Shown one piece after another: positions 50,181-62,600 of a DNA stretch of 64,000 nucleotides. The stretch is from assembly GCA_963924555.1 (NCBI GenBank), contig OZ004585.1, positions 4,105,488 through 4,169,487 of the forward strand, read 5' to 3'. How positions within the stretch are numbered: position 1 is the first letter of the stretch; every line of letters starts with the position of its first letter. The translations under genes were made by a program, and so were the position numbers. The notes beneath the pieces are model-generated. The model made no database searches, was not told the DNA's origin, and saw only the letters and a program-made list of their open reading frames with translations. Source of the DNA: Crambe crambe (taxonomy: Eukaryota; Porifera; Demospongiae; Poecilosclerida; Crambeidae).

Positions 50181-51425
50181 AGCACGCGTGCGTGGGCCCC
50201 ATTTCACTGGGGGAGCCCCAAAATACTAGCGCTTTGAGGCCCCCCTGGGGGCCCCATTTCACTAGTGATATACGGCCGGGGGGCCCCATATCACGGGGGG
50301 CCCCATATCGCTCCTACACCGGGATTGGAAACGGTAGCATAGGCTAATTGAAAATTCCGCGGGCACTCCGTGTTATGGTTTGCGACCAAGAAACTTACCT
50401 AGTTACGTGGGTAGCAACGGGCTGCAGCGGTCCGCTAGGAGGCGTGTGGCTGCTCTTTCACAGGGAAACTGCAAGCGGCGGTTAGTATTTATAATTTGCA
50501 TCCACAATTTCAATTATTCCTACTAGTATAATGGCTAAATTCCACACTTTAGCGATATAGAAAACTAGAAGAAAATTTGTCGGGGGAATGGTAGTCTTCA
50601 TAACTTAGGTTTGTGCTTATTATCTAGTTTTGTGAGTAGAGTCATCCTTCTTTTATAGAATGAGTGGCATTAGATGCATGTTACTGCATTAATGGTGAAA
50701 ATATAAACCAATTACTTAGAGCACTCATGGGAGGAAGGAAGCATCGGCTATGTACAAGAAAGTAATGGTCATGTAACCTCCACTGCTGCACTCCATTCCA
50801 GATATCCTGGTCACTCCACAGTTCATGCCAGTATTAAATAATCAATAGTGTCAATATCATTTATAGATTGCAACATGACCCTAAAAATTGTTCCGGCATT
50901 ACAGCTCCTGTGTCTCTCTAGTAACTGTGCCGGATTGATTCCAGCAAAATTGTGTTGGTAACTCTGATGACTGCATCTTGGCATTGAAGTTCATTGACAA
51001 TTTTGATGGTATAATATTATATTATTAGCAACTCTGCATCAATTTTTGTGATCACTTACTTGTGCATGCAAATCAGAAAGTAATTATTATATTGTGTAGT
51101 ATAATTATTGTGTAGTAGCCTCCTTGACTGATGAATAAGGAGAGGAAGAAGAGTCCATCACATCACTAGTAGCATGCACTGTATGTATTGCACATTATCA
51201 CTGTATGTTCTGTAATAATTATTAGATTTAAGCGCGCGCGTTGACTTCATAACACGGATTGCCCGTGGAATTGGTTCCGTTTCCAATCCCGGGGCGGTAA
51301 TAATTATACTATCTATGGTTCAAAGGGCAGATTAAATTGACGCATGCGCATAAATTCTTATGGGTTATCGTTAGAGAAAATACTTGGGAACTTCCAAGTA
51401 ACATTCAAAGTGATATTCTCAATGA

Positions 51426-51956
51426 ATAAGTTTACGTCAGGATAATTCTGAATACAGGGTAATTCTGAATACCTGAGGTTACTTCAAAAGGAAGAGAAGT
51501 TTCAAGTTCAAACTTGATACACATAAAGCTGCTCTATCTTTGCAACAACTCTTGAAGATCAAGCTTCTTGTGCACTGAGGCTAGCTAACTCTGAATAATG
51601 CCCCTTGATTCTAAAACTTACTGGAGATTGTCAGCAGAATCAGACAATGATGAGCGATTGATCCAGCCCTCTGAAGGTGGCACTAGAGATGAAGTTTTGA
51701 AAACAAGTTGTAAGGCTAAGCAGCTTTATGTTTTGTGTGGACACAACAATCACTCGGAATTACCCCAACCCACCAATTTTTGAGTGCCTTTATTCTTGGC
51801 TCTATAATAAATTATCCACAATAATTTAATCTATGAAACTTTCACTGCTAAGTTAGAGAAAAGATCCAACTTTCATCTGCACTTTACAGCATATTTCTAT
51901 CTGCTCCCTGTCAGATTTCCCGAAAAAGTTTTCAGAATTACCCTGACTTACCTTAT
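51426..51956. mobile_element. 531-bp TIR element with 'ttctgaa' subterminal repeats
   Basis: The left 'gtcaggataattctgaa' and right 'ttcagaattaccctgac' are near-inverted ends, extending to 'ataagtttac' and 'ttacctta'. The interior 'cggaattaccccaaccc' resembles 24987-25553. The short plus frame at 51598-51783 is unrecognised. Confidence 0.5.
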
Positions 51957-52034
51957 GAACGAATTTTGTTAAATTGCAGCTCTACAAGAAGACCAGATAG
52001 AGTGTCTAGAAAGCTGACAAGCAAACCAGATTAC

Positions 52035-53153
52035 ATATATTATTATGTTATCTTGAGAGAGCACATATTCTCATTAACTACATTCGATGTGAGTCCACAG
52101 TTAGTTATTCCCATTTTATAGTATAAAGAGTAGGCAGTGGTATGGGGCATGTCAGCATTGCATATGTATCAAGGAATACATCAGTCAAGATAGTTTCATT
52201 AGACACATTTGGAACAGCTGCATTAGGATCAGAATAATAGTAAAACAATAATTAGCTATTTGCTCAGTCATGTGCATGTGTCAAATTTTTTTGCTTTATG
52301 TTGTACTGTGCTTTCTTGGTACTATGGGAAGTGACATGCTAGCAATTGCTACCTAACTGCACAGTGCCTTTTTAATCTTGCTCTCTCGCTCTTTTAATAT
52401 GCTACAGTATATTATAATGATCATTAGCTACATAGAAACTGAATCCTTTGGGATTATGCAAGATCTCTTTGGGTTCTAATTCATGTTAATTATAATTATT
52501 CTCAATCAGTTTTAAACAAGTTATTAGCTAAAGCTACTGAATTAATTGATAGCTATAGGCACAGTTAGTAAACTGTGATGCTCCTTAAGCTACATGCATT
52601 CTAACTACTTTTGTGTTATACGTATGACTGTAGCTAGCATAATTACAATAGCTATAAGCATTAAACATAGCTCTTTGGGTTTTAATTGTAAATCAGCTAA
52701 CTCTATGGCATCACAATTTTAAATAGCTAGCTATACTGCTAAACTCTATAGGCACAGTTAGCTAGTAAACTGCAACACTCTTTTATATGAAGTTGTAGCT
52801 AACTATTATAATTATGTAGATACTAGCATTATTACTATCACTAACCATAGAACATGACAGATTCAGAGTGTTCTCCTTCTATTTCACAACTAATATTGAC
52901 TTCTGAATCTGCTGAAATGTCGTATATCAGATAGTCTTCATTAACATCTGTAGGTTGTTCCATTAATAACACACCGCTAGTGTTATAAAAATTGAATCTT
53001 GCATTGGAGGCACACCATTATCACCAACACAATCGAGCCTTAGTACATTTGGAGCTTCCCTTGAAGGCAAGTAATAGTCCAGAGTAGGAATGCCTAGAAT
53101 GACATGAATGGAGCACCAAACTAGAGAGTATAGATGAACAAAGATGCCATCAT
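52035..53153 (-). pseudogene. Dead copy of a receptor D-like gene: exon 1 and partial D2
   Basis: Exon 1 (53153-52846) is 308 nt against 310 in receptor D: a 2-bp insertion creates an in-frame TAG at codon 11 (53121-53123), and a 4-bp deletion near 53008 shifts the frame again. The D2 exon (from 52217) keeps [10 protein letters not shown] but has stops in place of WEQ and later, and is cut off near 52035. No D3, transmembrane or tail exon follows until the isolated tail at 45.3 kb, beyond the composite transposon. Intron text still aligns with receptor D (for example 'aggcacagttag'). Non-functional as written. Confidence 0.88.
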
Positions 53154-55079
53154 GAGATCTTTCTCGTTTCAGACATGCATGCAGACTAAATTGAGCAAGT
53201 AGCATCAGTTTTCATGAAGCAATTTAATTAAAATGTATGACCATATATGGTATGAATTGCTGGAAACATGCTGTATAGTTTTATGCACACACATACACAA
53301 GTGGTCACTCTGTTAACATGAAAGTTTCTTAAACACTTTCCAAACTGGAATTCACATGAATTCTCTATACAGACAACAGTGAAACATTGCAGATTAATTT
53401 GAGTGAGGTACGTGGTACAACTGATGATGAATTTTCTTGACTTTAGCTGCTTGTAAACTAGCACAGAGAGTGCAAGAGAGCAATGATTGGGGGGGGGGGG
53501 GGGGGGGGGCAAGAATTTGGAAATATTTTTATAGTTACTAATGCATGTACAGCACTAACAATGGCATCAGTGTATGGTTGTCCTTTTATCATGCACCTGA
53601 ATCGTATTGCATGCTAGCTACATAATATATCCATGCTGCATGGACTGTGTATAGTTTGATGGTTATGATAAAATAGTACTCCCTCGTTAAATTACAAAAT
53701 GTTATAAGTACAGAAAGGTTATATGAATGGCTAATTTTGTGTGCAAGTGTTCATGTCTGGTGTTTCCTAATCGGATAGTCTTTATTATTTTTAGATAGAA
53801 CATACTGAATAATGAAGGGTTTATGATATGTAGTTCTTCCAATCAATGATGGAAAATCACAGATTATACGTATACCTGTGGCCAGATACTGAAGGGGTGA
53901 TTCCCTTCTGTTTTTATACATGTTATATTCTGTAGTATAATTATAATTATACCCGCTAATGATACAATATTAGCATAGGCAGAGCCAGTCAGGCCCAGGC
54001 CTGGGATAAACAAGTTAATTAAGGTTAATTATCATGTTAAATTCAGTGGCTATCAATCAATGATAAAAGAAAGTTAATGATAGCAAATTGTAGAGCTTTG
54101 GTGGTCTGGGGGATTACGTATGCTTCAATTTCGGGCCTGACCAATTGAATCTTGCTTACAACAAGTGTTTCTAAAATATAATCTAGCTACGTATAGCTAA
54201 GCTGGTTGATGTTGACTTCATACTGTTATTGAACTTAAAGACTGCTCTGTATACAAATGAATCAGTAAATTAGTCATCATATTAATTATACTAGCTACAA
54301 ATGTACATCATGCAGAATAATTTCTAGAATGGCCGAAGTTCCAAAACTTTTGCAAGGTATAGTCAAGACAACTGCTGTAACTAAGACCAATCCTGCTCAA
54401 TACATTGCTATTATCTCTTTTCATGGCAAAGGGATGTTAAAGTATGCACTCAGTTTATTAAATCACACCCAGCTCAAGTCTAATTCAGCAGCAAATTCTT
54501 GCTTAAAGATCTGGAACTAATTGTAGCTTTGTAGTTATGATATTATAGTCAATTAGATGTTTTGGTTTGGGAGATGTTGTGAACTGTAATAGTGCATATT
54601 ATCTATGATGGCATTGTAGCTATGATGGGGCTAGTAGCTATGGCAAGCTCAATCTGGCATGAATAATGCTCATAATTCATTGCATGTGCAATGACAGTGA
54701 CTATACAGTCAGTGTAGACGTATGTGAGGGTTACAGTATTCATAATTATATCTATGTGTCTGTGTAGCTATGTATCTGTTTCATTGACTCTGCAACCAAT
54801 ATAGTGATTAGAACACTTACAACTTCAGCCTCATTAGTTCCTACATAGATGATGTACTCTCCAGTGCTTAAATTTGATCGATTTTGGAATAGCTAATGGC
54901 ATAATATTTGTCAAATATTACAACAAATAACTCATAATAAATCATATGTAGTTACCTCCAGCTCATTGATGGGCTGCTAAAACATCAACTTCATACACAC
55001 ACATGTAAGTTTATGCTCTATATAGCCAGTAGAAGATACATGTAATTTAATAATACATTAATGTAGCTCTTATGTAAGC
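53154..55079. other. Intergenic DNA with a poly-G tract
   Basis: 53489-53509 is a G-run. The first ~400 bp resembles the region upstream of receptor D. 54490-54620 shares 'gatctggaactaat' and 'tagatgttttgg' with 58180-58410. A 63-codon plus-strand frame (54329-54520) starting MAEVPKLLQG has no recognised family. Nothing else supported. Confidence 0.45.
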
Positions 55080-56625
55080 ATAATTTTGTGTACTGTATGT
55101 AACAGTAGCATTTATAGTTCCACTCATTTGTATGGGGTCCAGATTTTGTTCTACTATACACTGAATAGTGTAGGTTTTTTTTGTCCATTATAACTGAATG
55201 AAGCTCACCAGTCCTGATCTCTAAGGTGGTGTTGATCACAAAGCTGTTGCTATCTGTATTTTGAGTATTTTTTATGGATATCCCATTCTGTTCACAGCTA
55301 TCAAATCCACAAGACGATCCATTAAACATCCATCTCACACTGATATTACTTATTCCTTTGGCATAACACGTACCATACTGAAATATTGCAGTGTCACCAT
55401 TTGTTATTCTGGGTTGATGGAAATACTGATACTTCACTCCTCTCTGAGCAAATAGTGTAATGAATTCCTTAAACTCTAAATCACGTGGTAGCTAGGAGTG
55501 TAAGATCTTACTTATTATTAGAGGATCAGAACAACGTTGCATTATTACTTTACATCGAAATACCATCCGATCAGTGGAGTTAGAGATCAATACAGAAAGG
55601 GTTTTGTTGTCTTGAGAGAGTATGTATCTTCCTGACTCTAAATCATTCATTAGTGGTATTGGAGTTGAATCCATAAGTTGCTCCCATATTATGAACTGCA
55701 TACAGTAGGCAGTGATATGGGGCACATCAACATTGCATATGTATCATCATGGAAGGCACCAGCCATGGTAGTTTGATTAGAGACTGTGTATTGAGAGTAA
55801 TCATCATTGTATATGGCATGTGACTACTAGCTACATACTGACTGAGGAGCAGGGCAACTGGGGCACTCACTCCAGTAAAATTTCATGGAAAAATAAAGTT
55901 CAGTTCCCAGAACAAAATTAATTAGCTATAGTGACAAGAGTTATAGTCATTTCACTTGTGGCCAAATAAGTACACAGCCCCACCAAATCCAAGATCCTAG
56001 CTACTCCCTAGACTTATTCAATGCTCACTGAGGTACCAAATGAGATTGGTTTTGTGTGGCATCAATGGGTACGTCTGTCAGAGTTTTGCGGGATGAGGTA
56101 TTCATAATAATTAATTATTTCTACTAGTGAAATGCAGGGCATTGTGGGGGGAGCCTGATTTGTCAATGATTATTGGTAGTCTGGATTGAATGAGAATATA
56201 AATATATGCACACATGATGCCGGAAGTACGTAAGAGTAGCTATAGAGCTGGAAGTAAGTAAATTATGTACACATGATCTCTCACATATAATGCCCAATAT
56301 AAGAATGTTAGGTTTTTATTATTTTCTTGGATACCAGTATCTGAGGTATCTGAGTATCTTTTTCTAAATACTATAGGCACTAGTATAGTTTAAATAGCTG
56401 TACTACTAGGATTGACTAGGTGCCGTTATTTGGATTGCTAGGTGTATAGGTCTTCGTTTCGGACCTAGAACCATGCAGCATCTGCCCCTAAGGGTTTGGT
56501 TAACCTAGAACCAGCATCCACCCCTAAGGGTCTGGCTAAGGCCACAAGAGAATATGATTATTACAGGGCTTATCCTTATAACATAGGTGGATTGCTATAG
56601 GTGTCAGAGATTTTCATAATACCTC

Positions 56626-56752
56626 CAGATACCAGATACTTTCAGATACCTCCAGATACCTACAGATACCTGCAGATACCTCCAGATACTTGCAGATACC
56701 TGCAGATACCTCCAGATACCTGCAGATAATACCCCCAGATACCTCCAGATAC
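56626..56752. repeat. 10-bp minisatellite (CAGATACCTC)n
   Basis: About a dozen tandem cagatacct(c/g/a) units with small variations, in an intron of the 55-58 kb pseudogene. Confidence 0.9.
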
Positions 56753-57672
56753 TATATCATATAGCTACATTCATAACTATTTTCTTCCAATTCTTCCATC
56801 AATGAGCATGTAGAACTTGAATAAATTATGTTGACCACAAACAGCAGCCAGACATAATATAGGAGAAACACATCAAGAGCTAGCTCTCTGCAAGGTCGGA
56901 ATTACCAAGACCCAGACTACTGCGACAAATTCCAGTTCCACAATGGACAGCCTTCAAGATACTGAACCAAAATCCTGAAATATAACTGAGAATAGTGAAT
57001 GTCGGCTGATTTCCCTGGCCAAACTCCTACACCTGAAAACCAGATTGGTTTCACATCTCCCATTTCTGGAGTGCTTATTACAAAGGGAAGGATGTAATAT
57101 TATTATCATCACACTACACATGATTCATGCCTTGAGAGTTATCTAGCTAGGAGATACCTTGTAGAAATAACTGTTAAATGTACATATCAGAACAACTTGG
57201 GATAAGAGGTAAAAAATTAATGAAGCCTCTATCTATGTGTACTGTAGTGACTATAGTGATGGGTAAATGAAGTGTAGAGGTTGTTACCTTTTGAGGTGAG
57301 AGCTACATACAAAGCTTAGCTACATTATATATACATGCATGAGACATACGTAGCTATAAACTATACATGCATGAGACTATCATTCCACAGCATATAATAT
57401 CGGATGTAACTATACCATAAAACATGACAGCCTCAGAGTAATCTTCTCCAGTAGTACAGTGAACACTGGCCTCAAAATCTTGTCATATATGAAGTAGTCC
57501 TCATTGACATCTGTAGATGTATTTCTGATAAATACACCCATACTGTCATTAAACTCAAATCTTGCATCGGGGTCAGCCAAACCACCATTTAGATTAATAC
57601 ACTGGAGCTGGAATACATTTGAAGCTTCCTTCAATGAAGGCAAATGAAAGTCCAAAACAGGAGTCCCCAAGA

Positions 57673-58119
57673 CACTGGCGTAGGAACAGGGGGGGGGCAA
57701 CAGGGGCCAGGGCCCCCTATTATTTTCAGACAGGGGGCAGGGCCCCCCTTATTATTGATTGCATAATTGCTATAGCTACTATACTACACTTCATAGCTGT
57801 AATAAAAGTGAAATCTACAATGTCATGTTTCAGGAAGTGATTAGATTATACATTTTCAGTCACTTCAGCCACAGCAGAATGCTCTTTTTCTTCCCTTCAT
57901 CAAATGAAAACTTAGCTATTTAAGAAGCACTATGACTGAATGTCAATTGAACAACTATATATACACGAAGAATAACCAATGAAGAATAAATTACTTCGGA
58001 GTTTGATTTTTTTCCTAAAAACTAGTCATTAGTGCCCCTCTCCCCTCCAATAAAATAGGCGTGGTCTTGACTAATACTTAGGTGGCCCCCCTATTCAAAA
58101 CCATCTTCCTACGCCACTG
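57673..58119. mobile_element. 447-bp DNA transposon (MITE) inside a coding exon
   Basis: Ends cactggcgtaggaa and ttcctacgccactg; target duplication CAAGA at 57668-57672 and 58120-58124. Same family as 5281-5717 and 61177-61686. It interrupts the signal-peptide codons of the pseudogene. Confidence 0.9.
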
Positions 58120-58173
58120 CAAGACAATACGGAGAGAACAAAAAAACACAGAGGTTATAAACAAAGATGCCAT

Positions 58174-59610
58174 TTTCTTGAAGATCTGGAACTAATCATG
58201 CTTTATAGATATTTTGGGTTGAGACATGACTAACTGATAACAATTTAAGTATCCCAATTATTATATAGTGGGTATATTTTCAATGTGATTGTATGGGTCA
58301 GTGGGGGTGGCCAGTGCACTATTATCTGTCAACCATTATAGCTACCTATAGCTGCTACTCCTCTTACATATCTAGCCAATTAGCTAGATGTTTTGGATTG
58401 GGAGATGATAACAAGTTTAATATTCCAATAATAGGGGTATGCATGGCTATACGTATTTTAGCAAACTATCGCTATAGCTGACTTGGCAGTATTTGCTTAT
58501 GTTATTATATACGTAGCTAGTGAGTACTTGAATAATATTTTCTAAACTTCGCATGTGATATCAACTTGCCCTTATAGCTATGTCTGCCTTGGCCTTATTA
58601 ATGCTGTCAAAATATGGAAAAGTTACATTATCATGGACGTACGTACTCAGTAGTACATTAGTGCATCATGCAGAGTAACATTAAATCCAGATGCCCAAAT
58701 ATGCTCATGAGGTCTGCTGTAATAGTTAGTTGTACATTCATGTATATATTACTGTAAAGCTGTATAGTTTATGCGCTTTTTATAACCACTAGACTATCTT
58801 TCATGCCATGCAGTTAATTTGTCAAATTGTAAACCTTCATGCTTTCCAAACTTCATATAATAGATAACTAGCTACCCCCACACACCTTGAACCTTGAAAC
58901 CACCCACAACTTGGAAAGCCGTGATAGCGAAGCCCTCAGCAAAATAGCCTGGGCTGGCAATATGTAGCCCCTCTGGTGTCTAGTGAGGTCCCCCTGTCTC
59001 CTTCCACACACACACACACGAAGGTCTTCTCTCGGGAACCACCACAGCACTCCACCAATGTTCTATATAATATTCTAACTTCCCACTACTAAACTCCTTC
59101 TACTAGTAAGATTTTTTCCTCATGTTTTGGCCAAACATAACCTAATTCTCGTGCAGTATAATGATGTCACCTCTCTTGGGTTGTACTCCCTCCCACACAC
59201 ACACACACGTACATCAAAGGTAATCAATCATCTTAGCTTTCATCTGTCATAACAGAAGCCTCTACCATAAGGAGGGTCATATCAACCTTAATTTTCTTCT
59301 CTTAAATACCGGTCACACATGCACATTATCCTCTCACAATTCAATAGTGACCTATTCCAACACCGGACATTCTTTGTCTAGTTAAAACTATCAGCTCATA
59401 ACAAAGTAATGAGCCATGCTTTAATTAGTATAGCAGTCCAGTCAGCAATGTACACCAGACTAGTGTTCAGTTGATGGTGATAAAAAGTAATTCAATTTAG
59501 GAAAAAATGGTGCCACGCTTAATAATTACATAGTCTGTGAATATAACTACAAGTCTATGTAGCTACTGCTATTACTTTTTTTTTGTGCTGAGTTAAAGTG
59601 TGTTCAGTAG
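58174..59610. other. Intergenic DNA between pseudogene and receptor G
   Basis: AT-rich, with two (CA)n tracts (59003-59020 and 59192-59209). No receptor exon, RNA gene or transposon end was recognised. Confidence 0.5.
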
Positions 59611-62600
59611 CTAGTCCACAGGGTACATCATTGACAAATCAAATGGGGGGATTTCAGGAGCTTCCTCTTCTTGCTCAAAAGCTGTAGAGTCCAGAATATA
59701 ATCTGTGACATTACTTCTGGGTGGTACCTTTTGTAATATCTCAATCAAGGGTAATATCTCAAAGTTATTGATAGAACTGACAACTTACAAAAATGACTAA
59801 AACGCGATATTATATAAAAATTATACCGGTAGTCACACTCATAATAATTACAACATAAAATAACCACAAAATATACTAATTGTTTCACAGTACTTTACCA
59901 GTTACCACACCTTTGGCTTTTTCTTATCCACAACGGCATATATTAAGCTGTTATCATTAGTGGGTTTCACGGCAGTTTTTTTCACAGCAGTTTTAGTGGA
60001 CTTTTTATTTACTGCAGAATAAATATGGGAAGGATCCCATGTTTCAGGACCCTTTTGCATTTGAGTTTCCTTCTGCACTGAAACATCACATGGTGTAAGG
60101 TCTATTTCTTCGTAATTGCTTGCAGCATTTGTGAATGTCTTTTTCATCACTGTAGCAGAGCAATCCCTATTATCAGATGCATATGATTTCTTCTTTCTCT
60201 CGTTATGTACTGGAGAAAATTTATCACTACATTGTGTACCTTTTAATGATGTTACAGTGCTATAATTTAGATCATTCTCAGTAATCTCAAATTCTCGGTT
60301 GGATAAATCTTTATAAGTTTCTCCATTCTCCAATTCTGTTGCAGGAAGATTTTCAGTTACATTCAGTGTTGATGCTATGCATACTCCAGTCTTGTTCTTG
60401 ATGCGAGTTTGAATGAGATATAGTCTAAACAATGTTATTGAACTGATAACACTAATAATTGTTAGTAATAAAAAAGCTCCAATTCCAACTCCAACTCCAA
60501 TTTGTATTACTACAAGTATTGGAAAAATAATAATTGATATAATTATAGTTATCATGTAAATTAGCTCTGTTACTCTCTGAATTGGGGAACACTAATTTAA
60601 AAACCATAATTATTCTGAGAGAAACTAAATATAGGGATTGTGGAATAAATGGTGTCCACACATCTGATTCACACCTATTTAACCTTTAGCCATGTATTAG
60701 AACCTTTACCAACCCTTACCACATGCGCGTGCGCGTGCAAACCATATCAGTACCAATGAACTATTAGCTAAAATGATACAGTAAATAAACTAAAGGTCAT
60801 TAACTAAAGTTGATACAGAAAGTAAAGGTCTTTTAAAAAGTAAACAAACAAGTGAAGGGAAAAACATTATGCTAATAAAAAGGCCATGTAGGGTTAGTCT
60901 GTATAGCAGTTTCTGTGAACAAACATCAAAATTATGCTGCCTACATCACTGCCTAAACCAAGCACAACTGACATGAGCAATTAAAGCAGCTTGGTGGGAG
61001 GTAGTGATGTAGGGATTATTATTGAAGGCAGCATAATTTTGACTGTACAGACTAACCCTTTTATTTAACATAAAATTTTTTTCCCTTCACTTGTTTAGCC
61101 TTTTGGCCAACCTTTACCAATGTTTACACTAGTCACCACTAATTGACCATGCACACTGTAAAACCACCAGTCACTTCACTGGCGTAGGAACAGGGGGGCC
61201 ACAGGGGCCAGGGCCCCCCTATTATTTTCAGACAGGGGGCAGGGCCCCCTTATTATTGATTGCATAATTGCTATAGTTACTATACTACACTGCATAATAC
61301 TTCACAGCTGTAATAAAAGTGAAATCTACAAACAGGAAGTAGATAAACTTATACTTGACATTTCCAGTCACTTCAGCCACAGCAGAACACTCTTTTTCTT
61401 CCCTTCATCAAATGAAAACTTAGCTATTTAAGAAGCACTATGACTGAATGTCAATTGAATAACTATATAGCTAGTTATACATGAAGAATTAGCCAAAGAA
61501 TAAATTACTTTGGAGTTTGATTTTTTTATGACAGTGTAGAGTGACTTAGACTATTTGCATTGTACTCACTATTATGTTGATTAAGAACCAGTCATTAGTG
61601 CCCCCCCCCCCCCCAAGTAAAATAAGCGTGATCTTGACTATTACTTAGGTGGCCCCCCTATTCAAAACCATCTTCCTACGCCACTGTACTTATACCTGTA
61701 TAAATACTCAGTCTCTAACTGGTTCACAAATAATTATCTTCAACTACTACAGGGATGGCCCAGCAATGGAGTTTCTCAGAATTAAGTATGATAGTTGCAA
61801 CAGTGTCAGATAAATTTGTGAGCAGTAAACACTTTAATATTTACTTTCACAGTGTATGAATTACGTAATACTGTTTTCTAACTCCGTGTTATCCTATCAT
61901 CTAAATTTACATGCACTCATAAGATTTATATGCTGTATTATCAGGGATGGCACAGCCGATCCAAACATGGTGGAGTTAGAAAAATGATTTAGTTTAGTGT
62001 GCTCCCAAGAGAGCGCAAAGCGCAGAAATAATCAATATAATGATGAGCTTCGAGTGTCTTCATGCGATCATTGCTTTCTTGCAATATCTCTTTCTTTATG
62101 TAGGTACCGTATGTAAATCATCATAGCAGTATAAGAAAGTGGCCCCCAGCACCCCCATGTATGCCACCCCTGATTATAGTAAGAAAATGCATAGCTAGTC
62201 ATCTGTATCGTCAGCTGACATTAATTTAATCCAGCCTGTCTCTTAGCAGGGTTCATCTAAGGGGGGGGGGGAAACTCCCCCCAAACTAACCCAACTTCCC
62301 CCCCCCCCCTTCGTTGACAACAGGTTGTTACATGTAGTCACCAAAGGGAGTAATTAAGGACCAATTAGAGATACTTCAGAATAGTAAGCATTTTTGGCTT
62401 CGCACTTTGCACAGGAGCTAGGCCTCCTCTCACTGTGGCCTATGGGCATCTCATTGGTGAGGTTCCTCCCCAAGGTGAAATTCCTAGATGAAACCCTGCA
62501 AGTTAGTTGGCTAAAGCAATTGACTTTATAAAGACATACATACGTAGACTGAGAAATGTGAGTTCCAGCACACAGTAATTCCATGCAAAATATGTAGTTT

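Larger units (their letters stand above)
47458..51317. mobile_element. 3.9-kb composite transposon with inverted ends
   Basis: The left end 'catagatagtatattaccgc' plus cccgg (47458-47482) is the inverse of the right end 'ccggggcggtaataattata' plus ctatctatg (51289-51317). A second, inner inverted pair joins 'ggtgtagtagtgaaatgggg' (47481-) to 'ccccatatcgctcctacacc' (~50310-50330), indicating nesting. The interior holds the satellite at 47609-48907 and about 2 kb without a recognised transposase. No clear target duplication was found. It lies between two fragments of a dead receptor gene. Confidence 0.6.
55080..58173 (-). pseudogene. Dead receptor copy with a transposon inside its signal-peptide exon
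   Basis: Exon 1 begins at 58173 (MASLFITSVFLFS), is interrupted by the 447-bp element at 57673-58119 plus its duplication, and resumes as GTPVLDFHLPS down to 57416. A further deletion after YFIYD shifts the frame before the second Cys. The D2 exon (~55790-55513) keeps IIWEQ and [15 protein letters not shown] but is out of frame at its start and truncated at its end. D3 (from 55443) keeps DTAIFQ and VRWMFNGSSC and shifts frame in an A/T run before YTIQC. No transmembrane or tail exon is recognisable. Multiple independent lesions make this a clear pseudogene. Confidence 0.88.

Noticed and set aside
54329..54520. 63-codon plus-strand frame starting MAEVPKLLQG
   Set aside because: Reads like protein but has no recognised family, splice partner or paralogue in the window; left as unassigned sequence.
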